DNA from: an uncultured Myxococcales bacterium
Lineage (GTDB): Bacteria; Myxococcota_A; Bradymonadia; UBA7976; VGTA01
DNA length: 48,628 bases
Direction of reading: 5' to 3'
NCBI GenBank assembly: GCA_937146725.1
Contig: CAKZRU010000117.1
Coordinates: 1-48,628 of the forward strand
This document shows, piece after piece, positions 37,793 to 45,000 of the stretch. A program made the translations under genes and the position numbers. The notes beneath the pieces were generated by a model. That model saw only the letters and a list, made by a program, of their open reading frames with translations, searched no databases and had not been told where the DNA came from. Each line of letters opens with the position of its first letter. The stretch's first letter is position 1.

Positions 37793-39103
37793 TCACTCAA
37801 GATTATTTAAATCACCCAGTACATCTTTAAGAACTTGATGAGCGATATACAGGGCTCTTGCATGCCAGTCATTATTCACAACCATTACCGCGATTGCCCA
37901 CTTAGGATCTTCAATTGGTACATAGCCAATGAACCAAGTATATCTGATAAAGTTAGGTTTATGATAAGTTCTCAGACTTGACTGACCGGCAACTCTCAGT
38001 TTTCTAAGCTCATCTGGCCAATTTCGAAAAATTTTACCGGTTGGATTCTCATAAATAGCATTTTTTAGACTGTGTCTTAAGCGAGCTGCTGTTGATGGAC
38101 TCATACCTTTAGCCATCTTAGAAAATTCTGGCGCTACAATTTCTCGGCCTTCGCTATTGGTTATTTTTTCTACTAAGCGTGGTGATTTAACCACACCATC
38201 TGAAGCGATCGCTGCTGTAAGCATGGCTGCATGTAATACATTTGTTTTTGAGCCCATGACTCCAATCGCTGTTTTGGCTCTTTGAATTGGGTCACTTGGT
38301 ATATATGCTACACTTAGCTCATAAGGTAGACCAAAATATGAATAATTTCGATCATATCCAAGATTTAAAGCAGACTTTTTGAGTTTATCAGGGCTGAGTT
38401 GACTATGACTTACATAAGCCAAATAACTATTATCAGATGTTGTTACGGCTTTGGATAAGTAATTACAGTGTTTTGGGTCTAAATTAGATAAATGTTCCTG
38501 CTTAATTCTAGTACCTTTGAACTTGGTGTAACAAAACTTTTGTCGTGGATTTAAGCCTGATTCTAACAAGGAAGCCGCTGTAACAAGTCTAAAAACGCTA
38601 GCACTAGGAGCCAAGCTTTGTAAACCCAGATGCATTGCTGGAGAAGGTTTTAGCTGACGAGTCACCGGATGATGTTTGTCTATATGCTCGGTTAAACCAA
38701 TGACCTTACCACTACTAATTTCAACCAAGGCCAAAGCACCCAAAGCTGATTTCCCCTTTGAGAAATGATATTGACTTGCTTTTTGTACTTTTTGGTTAAG
38801 CGTTAGTTCAGCCGTCCAACTATTTCCTAAGCGTCCAAACAGCCGATTATTTTTACTATAAAAACTTTTATGGTCCATCGAACCTGGACGAGTTTCTGTC
38901 AGCAGAATACTTCTATCTAAGGGGATTTCGTCAGATGTTTTACCGATCTCTGCCTTTTTTTGATCTACCTTTAGTTCTTTAAAGGGAATCTTAATTGGCT
39001 CTGGCTGTGGGGGCCCAAAAACTCGCGCATAAACTAAAAAGCCTGCGACAAGCATAAGGTGAATAATAAGTGATGAAGGACTAATCAGCTTTTGAGTATC
39101 CAT
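37793..39103 (-). CDS. Penicillin-binding-protein-like protein lacking catalytic motifs
   Basis: A membrane-anchored (LIIHLMLVAGFLVYARVFG, residues 12-30) transpeptidase-fold protein resembling class B penicillin-binding proteins. Family landmarks are ALALVEISSGKVIGL, APSASVFRLVTAASLLESG, the SxN motif as SDN (223-225), AKTAIGVMGSKTNVLHAAMLTAAIASDG and WFIGYVPIEDPKWAIAVMV. The active-site motif that should be SxxK reads SVFR (169-172), so the general base lysine is Arg. The third motif, normally KTG, reads QSS in VAGQSSLRT (371-379). Peptide cross-linking is therefore unlikely. It is short (436 aa) with no dimerisation domain. It lies between a lipoprotein and a transglutaminase-like pseudoenzyme, suggesting a structural envelope role. 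Confidence 0.82.
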   Translation of the reverse strand: MDTQKLISPSSLIIHLMLVAGFLVYARVFGPPQPEPIKIPFKELKVDQKKAEIGKTSDEIPLDRSILLTETRPGSMDHKSFYSKNNRLFGRLGNSWTAELTLNQKVQKASQYHFSKGKSALGALALVEISSGKVIGLTEHIDKHHPVTRQLKPSPAMHLGLQSLAPSASVFRLVTAASLLESGLNPRQKFCYTKFKGTRIKQEHLSNLDPKHCNYLSKAVTTSDNSYLAYVSHSQLSPDKLKKSALNLGYDRNYSYFGLPYELSVAYIPSDPIQRAKTAIGVMGSKTNVLHAAMLTAAIASDGVVKSPRLVEKITNSEGREIVAPEFSKMAKGMSPSTAARLRHSLKNAIYENPTGKIFRNWPDELRKLRVAGQSSLRTYHKPNFIRYTWFIGYVPIEDPKWAIAVMVVNNDWHARALYIAHQVLKDVLGDLNNLE

Positions 39104-39174
39104 AAAATCGAATCTACCGCAAAGGTTAGTAAACAGAAAGATAATCGTAGCTTAGCATATTTAAACCCACTGAG

Positions 39175-39744
39175 CTAAAAAAGAGTTCTAAACTCTGAGA
39201 AAAGAGCGCCGGCCAAATAAAGATAAGGTGCTTGGTCGGTCTCATTAATCGGTCTAATAACAGTATTGATCACATTATTCCGATCTCGACGCGCTTGTGG
39301 ATGCTTTAGATCAATTTCGATTTGGCTGACTTCACCTAATAAAATGGCAACCGCTTGATAGCGTGTGGGACTGAGCACCTTAAAGATGACCGCATATGCA
39401 AGCGTTCTCGGTAAATCTTTAAAAATGATTAAATCACCAACTTGACCCTGCCCGGGTCGCCTCAAACCACTTCCCATTAGTTCACCCGGAGTCAAGGGCG
39501 TTGGTAATCTTTCCTTAAGGAGCGGATGACTAGCAAATAAGTATCGAACTAGCTCTAGGTTAGTCATGGGCGCTTGATTTGGAAGAGTCTTAGCATCGAT
39601 AAGGGTTCGCGCCGCGGTGGGAATATGACTCTCGATTTGTTGACGTTCAACACGAGTAAGAGGCCGAACACCACAAGCGCTGAGCGACAAACAAAGTCCC
39701 AAACAGAGAAGGCTGATCCGAAAGTTTATGTTTAGCTTGTGCAT
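39175..39744 (-). CDS. Small lipoprotein, possibly NlpC/P60-like without catalytic residues
   Basis: A 189-aa protein with a clear lipoprotein signal (ISLLCLGLCLSLSACG). The remaining part has a segment, GQGQVGDLIIFKDL, that resembles the GDLVFF region of NlpC/P60 and CHAP cell-wall hydrolases, followed by strands AYAVIFKVLS and YQAVAILLGEV. No catalytic Cys or His is seen in the expected places, so the similarity may be only of fold. ATG at 39744 is preferred to TTG at 39756. It lies 53 nt after gmk and 71 nt before the PBP-like gene, all on the minus strand, so an operon is likely. Confidence 0.65.
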   Translation of the reverse strand: MHKLNINFRISLLCLGLCLSLSACGVRPLTRVERQQIESHIPTAARTLIDAKTLPNQAPMTNLELVRYLFASHPLLKERLPTPLTPGELMGSGLRRPGQGQVGDLIIFKDLPRTLAYAVIFKVLSPTRYQAVAILLGEVSQIEIDLKHPQARRDRNNVINTVIRPINETDQAPYLYLAGALFSEFRTLF

Positions 39745-39797
39745 GATTCTACTCAAGGTTCATAGGATAAACGTAACACTCTGTTCACAATGGCTGA

Positions 39798-40388
39798 TCA
39801 AGTCAGCACCTTGAGGACTTGACTTTGATGATCTGTTCTCAGCTTTAAAGCTCGATATAGCGAACTCATATCATCAATCGCCATCTCAAGTTGGTCATTC
39901 ACCACTAAATAATCAAAACTAGAGGCATGTTTAACTTCTTCTCGACCCACAGCTAAACGTTTCAAGATCACTGCTTCGGTTTCGGTTTGCCTGTCTCTTA
40001 AACGACGTTCTAATTCTTCCCATGAAGGCGGTAGTAAAAAGCAACTTAGCGCTTGAGGGTAAGCCTGTTTGAGGGCATCTGCTCCCACTACATCAACCTC
40101 AAAAAGAAGATCAATTCCCAACGCTTCAGCTTGTTGAATCACTTGATGCGAAGTGCCATAAAAATGACCGGCATATTCAGCCCATTCCACAAAAGCATCA
40201 TTCTTGATCATACTTTGAAAGCGCTCATGATCAATAAAATGATACGCCTGCCCATCTACTTCATTTGGACGTGGCTTTCGGGTGGTATGACTTACTGATA
40301 ATTTAAGTGTTGGAAAGCGTTGCATAAGTGCTTTAACAATCGTGGACTTACCGGTACCACTACATGCGGTGAGGATGATCAGAGCCAT
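39798..40388 (-). CDS. gmk: Guanylate kinase
   Basis: Phosphorylates GMP to GDP with ATP. The P-loop is TACSGTGKSTIVKAL (residues 7-21), where the more usual form is SGPSGxGKST. The GMP-binding region follows: SVSHTTRKPRPNEVDGQAYHF, then FVEWAEYAGHFYGTS and the LLFEVDVVGADALK strand with the Asp of Walker-B type. The lid RLRDRQTETEAVILKRL carries the expected Arg residues. Length (196 aa) is typical. AAGGA lies 6 nt before the ATG at 40388. It is the first gene of the run with the lipoprotein and PBP-like gene. Confidence 0.95.
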   Translation of the reverse strand: MALIILTACSGTGKSTIVKALMQRFPTLKLSVSHTTRKPRPNEVDGQAYHFIDHERFQSMIKNDAFVEWAEYAGHFYGTSHQVIQQAEALGIDLLFEVDVVGADALKQAYPQALSCFLLPPSWEELERRLRDRQTETEAVILKRLAVGREEVKHASSFDYLVVNDQLEMAIDDMSSLYRALKLRTDHQSQVLKVLT

Positions 40389-40780
40389 AAGACTTCCTTG
40401 AATAGCAGCTAGGAGATATAAGTCAGAAACTTAGCATAAGATAAATTGATGACCAAGACCTTATCTTTTACTTTTCCTTATTCCTTTAATGAATAGCTTT
40501 TAAGGTCTTAGGAAGCCTCTTGAGAAGCTTTTAAAGAAGCTATTTTACTTAATCCTCGCTGACTCTTGTTGAGTTAAGGTGCAGGAGAGATATGCTTGAA
40601 GATGGTTGATGTGTAAACATAAAAGACTTTTATATATTTTGCTGATTTCTCTTTAGATTCCTCTTAGTTTCTCCATATATCTAGTGTGAATATTGATGTA
40701 TTAATTTATAGTTGCTAACGCCATTACAATCTATCTGACTCATACGATGAATATACAAAACTTATAGAAAAGCCAAAAGC
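40389..40780. other. AT-rich divergent intergenic region
   Basis: This 392-bp gap separates gmk (leftward) from the methyltransferase gene (rightward). It holds a small hairpin, AGCTTTTAAAGAAGCT (40526-40541), followed by ATTTTA, and AT-rich sequence that must include both promoters. I see no gene or RNA here. Confidence 0.5.
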
Positions 40781-41494
40781 ATGCTCAAAATCATCACCTG
40801 TAAAAAGCCTAATCAAAGTGTAAATGAGCGCATTGAGCAGCTGGTTACTCGGTATGGTTTATGCAAAATAGAGCGACAAAGTAGAGATGATGCTTTGGTG
40901 GTGACTCGGAAAGGATTGGCTTTAAGAGTATCCGGCAAACTTATGTATTGGCATCCGGGGCTTTTGCATACTTTACGAGAGGCGAGAACAAGGCATCCTT
41001 GGGTCAAGCTTGGTGAATTAACCAAAGGAGATCGTGTATTAGACTGTACTTTGGGACTTGGTACAGATGCGAGATTTATTTCTGAGATCACTCAAACAAC
41101 TGTTGTGGGTATTGAGCAGAGTTTAGAGATTTATTTGATCAGTGAAGAAGGTTTGCAAAGTGCAGGAGCTAATATTGACGTTAGGCTTGGCCATAGCTTA
41201 GACTTTTTAAAACAGCAAAAGAATCACTCATTCGATGTAATCATTGCTGATCCGATGTTTCCAAAGCATTTACTCAAGCAAAGTCAGAACCTCTCGATTG
41301 TTCGTAATTTTGCCTCTTTTCAAACTTTAAACCTGACATGGCTTGATGAGGCTCGGCGAGTTGCACGACGTTGTGTGCTAGTAAAAGATCATATTCACAA
41401 TGATCTTTTAGAGTCTTTGCAGGCGGAATATATTTGGGCCAAGGGCAAAAGGTCTGCTCGCTATGGCCGATGGCAAGCTTTTGAGCGTAAATAA
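40781..41494 (+). CDS. Class I SAM-dependent methyltransferase, RsmJ-like
   Basis: A Rossmann-fold methyltransferase. Motif I is VLDCTLGLGTDARFI (about residues 86-100), followed by VVGIEQSLEIYLI for the acidic motif II, and DVIIADPMFPKHLLKQSQNL near residue 156. The DPMFP motif and the layout match RsmJ, which methylates G1516 of 16S rRNA, and its uncharacterised relatives. The N-terminal 80 residues differ from Escherichia coli RsmJ and include a basic stretch typical of RNA-binding. The assignment as an RNA (guanine-N2) methyltransferase is probable; the target position is not shown. It stands alone. Confidence 0.7.
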   Translation: MLKIITCKKPNQSVNERIEQLVTRYGLCKIERQSRDDALVVTRKGLALRVSGKLMYWHPGLLHTLREARTRHPWVKLGELTKGDRVLDCTLGLGTDARFISEITQTTVVGIEQSLEIYLISEEGLQSAGANIDVRLGHSLDFLKQQKNHSFDVIIADPMFPKHLLKQSQNLSIVRNFASFQTLNLTWLDEARRVARRCVLVKDHIHNDLLESLQAEYIWAKGKRSARYGRWQAFERK

Positions 41495-41861
41495 TTTGTG
41501 TAGCTTAACTGAGGAAAATTCAATTTTTCTAATGGGTTATTAACGGTAAAGTGGCTCTTAGGCTTCTGTAGGCAAATGATAGCCTGTTGCCTCAATCAGA
41601 TGTTTAACGAGTGGTCTTGCTTCGTTTTCAATACGATAGGCTGGAGAAAGACCAAAAGCATGACTTAGACCATTGTAAAAGCGTACCGTTTCTAGCCAAG
41701 CATTTATAATTTAAAGACTATAACAGGTTTATCTTTATTTATATAACAGAAAAAAGTCGCTAGATAACTCATCTGATCGGCTTAAGCCTGTAACGAAACC
41801 TCACTTGTTTTTTCTCATCATATGTTCAAGTTTAAAGCTTGATCAACTGGAGTAAAAAACA
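41495..41861. other. Intergenic region carrying a decayed gene fragment
   Basis: This 367-bp stretch contains the SUMF1-like remnant at 41558-41707 on the minus strand and, beyond it, AT-rich sequence leading to the DUF2256 gene. I see no intact gene. Confidence 0.6.
41558..41707 (-). pseudogene. Remnant of a formylglycine-generating-enzyme (SUMF1/FGE-sulfatase) domain
   Basis: The minus strand has an open stretch of about 49 codons, bounded by TAA on both sides, without a start codon. It reads AWLETVRFYNGLSHAFGLSP, AYRIENEARPLV and then GYHLPTEA before the stop. This matches the core of the SUMF1/FGE fold, in which W.eAvrfcN.LS...GL.PAYRi is followed after a short insert by GYRLPTEAEWEyA. 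The fragment breaks off exactly within LPTEAEWE, and the rest of the domain, including the Arg/Trp/Cys-rich C-terminal half, is missing. It is therefore a relic of an inactivated or deleted gene. Confidence 0.65.
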
Positions 41862-42020
41862 GTGAAGAAAAATGGCAAGACCGTTAAAAAAAACAACCTA
41901 CCCACTAAAGTCTGCCCAATCTGTAACCGGCCGTTCACCTGGCGAAAGAAATGGGAAAGAAATTGGGAACAGGTGCTTTACTGTTCCAAGCGTTGTCAAA
42001 ACTCAAAAGGCCATTCATAA
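41862..42020 (+). CDS. DUF2256 zinc-ribbon protein, 52 aa
   Basis: A very short protein, starting with GTG and preceded by GGAG at 9 nt. It has the full DUF2256 layout: [19 protein letters not shown], then [18 protein letters not shown]. The four cysteines (CxxC and CxxxC) should bind one zinc ion. The function of this small family is not known; members are often found near photolyase/cryptochrome genes, which are not seen here. It ends 27 nt before the stop of the convergent helicase gene. Confidence 0.88.
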   Translation: MKKNGKTVKKNNLPTKVCPICNRPFTWRKKWERNWEQVLYCSKRCQNSKGHS

Positions 42021-42047
42021 TCTAAAGACTGACTACTTGTGTCAACA

Positions 42048-45000
42048 TCAATAAGCCAATTCAGCAAAGGCCCTAGAGGCTTCCTTGAGTAGGTTAATGG
42101 TCTTATTATTGGGTGAATGATCAGAATAGTGAGCGAATAAGCTTCTTGCAGACTGACTAAATAGTACCCAATGTTCTCCCGCTTCATAGCTTTGAGCTAA
42201 AAGCAGAGGATCCTTTGAAATGAATAAGCCGTTCACACATTTAAAAAATGGGTCATCCCACACCTGATCAAGCCGCTCTAAGGACTCTAAAGCTGCTTCT
42301 TGCTGATCTAAGGTCAAACTATCCCAAAAACAGACTAACTCGATTAAACTGTTTTTTAGCATACTTGGTAAATGTGGTTTCTGGCTAGACTCAGGCTCAG
42401 TTGTTTGGCTTACATGATGAGCAAATCCTCTAATAACCTCACGTCGCCAGTGTTTGAGTTCTGAACATACTAAACCATTATAATCGCCTTCAAGCATAGC
42501 AAACACATGCTCAATCCAGGGTAAAGTTTGTCCTCGAGGGGTCACCTTTAAACTATTTAAGCTCGCCTTAATATCACGTAAGGCCTCATCATCAAGAGTT
42601 GGTAATTTTTCTAGATCCTGCTTTAGCTCCTTAAAGTAAAAGGCATTATCAAGCAGTTCCATAGCTAAGGGAGTGTAGGCTTGTGAAATTGCAAACTTCA
42701 ACATTTCATGAGCTTTAGGTAAATGTAAGTCTTGTGTGCGCTCACTACTTGTCTGAGTGACGGGTACATTACCAAATTCATTATGATGCTTTTGATAGCT
42801 ATCAAACCATAACTTATCATATCCCTTTCTTTTGATCGGTGTGCCGCGATATGAAAAACTCAGATCAGATTCACTCATTGGATTTAAATCATTTATTTTA
42901 CGGTAAGAATTTAGCAATGGTAAAAGTTTAAGCAACTCATTATGGCCAATTCTAAATAGAATAAATGACCATTCTAGTGCACTACGATTAAGTTTTTTTA
43001 GCTTAGTGAAAAGCTCATCAGTCAGTTGTGGTCCTTCACTAACTACTTCAGCACTATGTAATAACCACTGTGATACTTTTTGCTGAGTTTTAAGGTGCTC
43101 TAGTCGCAATTTACTTCGTTCCAAGGTCTGGGATAAATCTTCTTGAGAACGTTTTAGTTTGTGGATTGGTTTTAGAGTATCTTTGAGTTTTTGTTCAGCA
43201 TGCTTTTTTAGCTCTTGTGCAAGTGTTACTTGCTTTTTTAAGTCCTTTAAACTGACATTTTCAGTATTGATGATGCCAATTTGAGCGAAGGTTGTTTGAT
43301 AGAGCTCTTCGGCTTGTTTTAACTGCTCATTGGCCGCTTTAAGACTTTTTTCTGCTTCTTCCAATGGCTCAGCATATTGATCAAGCTGATCTTGTAATGT
43401 CTTAAGCGCCGGCTTTTCAGATTCGGTTCGTTTATATTGGTAATGCTCAAGTGCATTAACGATTCCATATATTGGAACCAGCGTTAGGTTGACCCAATGG
43501 CAATGAGCTGCCTTTAAGAACACGTGACCAAATCCGCCAACGCTGTCTGCATTTTTAAGACGATCATTGATAAAATAGGCCCATGTTCCTCTTAAAAATA
43601 GGACCTCGGCTTGCGTCGCTATCGCAAAGAGATATCTTAAAATATGTGCCTGTGAAGACCTTACATGATTTAAGGTATGGCCGGATGAGCTATCTAATTG
43701 TCTAAGTAACTCACTGTAAGCATTCTGATTAATTTGCTGAATAAAGTTAGGCAAGCTTTCTAGAGTTTGTGCGCCCAAGATTTCTAATAGATTATGGTCA
43801 AGTGGTGAAATGACCTCAGTAAGGCAGCCATCACGAAAATATTCTGAACATAGATAGACCAAGTCCACCCATAGCTCTCCAAACTTTTCAGCAGCAGCTA
43901 AGCGAGTTGGACTATGAGAAATCCTTAAAAATGGCATGAGTTCGATCAGCTTTTTTAAGTCTTGCTGAATGCTTTCAGTCTCAGTGAATATTTGGATGCA
44001 GTGTTTAGAGCCAAATCCATCAATCTTTTCTAGATTTAAAAGAGCATTACTTGCATATTTACCTTCCTCACCTCTATTGGCAGTTGGCTCAAAGCCGGCA
44101 AAGTGAAACATTCTTTCTAAACTTGGACTAAAAGTATGAAAGGTAAACTTAGTTTTTTTCAGATCTGAATGACGTCTGAAAATGCCAGTACGCCCCAGAC
44201 CTCTAATCGGCTTGATTTCGGGAAATAAATAGTACAAACCATCAAAGCTCAGCGTGATTGCTTTTCTTGTATATGATGGTTGATGCAGACGATTTTTACT
44301 ATAAAACCGATTGGTTAATCGACTCGCGGTCAATAGACTCATTGATTTAATGTTGATTTGTAAATTAAGTTTGTACACGTTTTCGCTTGTATCTAATTGT
44401 GCAATACGTGACATCTGCTTCCAAGGAAACTCAAAAGGATCTTGCTTATTAAGGTTTCTCAGTTTCTTGTGCCTCTCTCCATTTTGATAAGGCAAACGAT
44501 GCTCAAAGTGACTGGTCACCCCAAGCAAAAACTCAAGATCTGAAATACTAAGTGTCGTTTGGGTAGAACCTAGCTGATCGTTCTCATAATCAAAAAGTTG
44601 TTCAATCGCCAACTCGGGTCTTTCAGCGATCAGCTTAAGCTTTTGAAAATCAGGACTTTGCTTAAGTCGCCTTAACTGAGTGAGAGGCGCTTTTTCACTA
44701 CTTGCTCCTTTAGCTTCACCACATAAATGTTTATCAGCCCACAGACCGGTTGGGTTTAAAGTTTGTAAGGTCCACCACCGCTTTTTTTGACTAAGCTGCT
44801 GTATAAGCTCTGAACGTTTGCTTTCTGGTAAGCTTTGTAAGGCATCATTTTCACTGAAGCGAAGACTGTTCATCAAGGCCTGTTGCTTTCTTAAATCAAG
44901 CATCGATAAAGACTTGAGCCCAAGCTTATGACTAAGAACATGAGGATATGTCCGCCAAAAACCTTCAAAGTCTGGGATGGCTTGTGCATATTCTGTCCAG

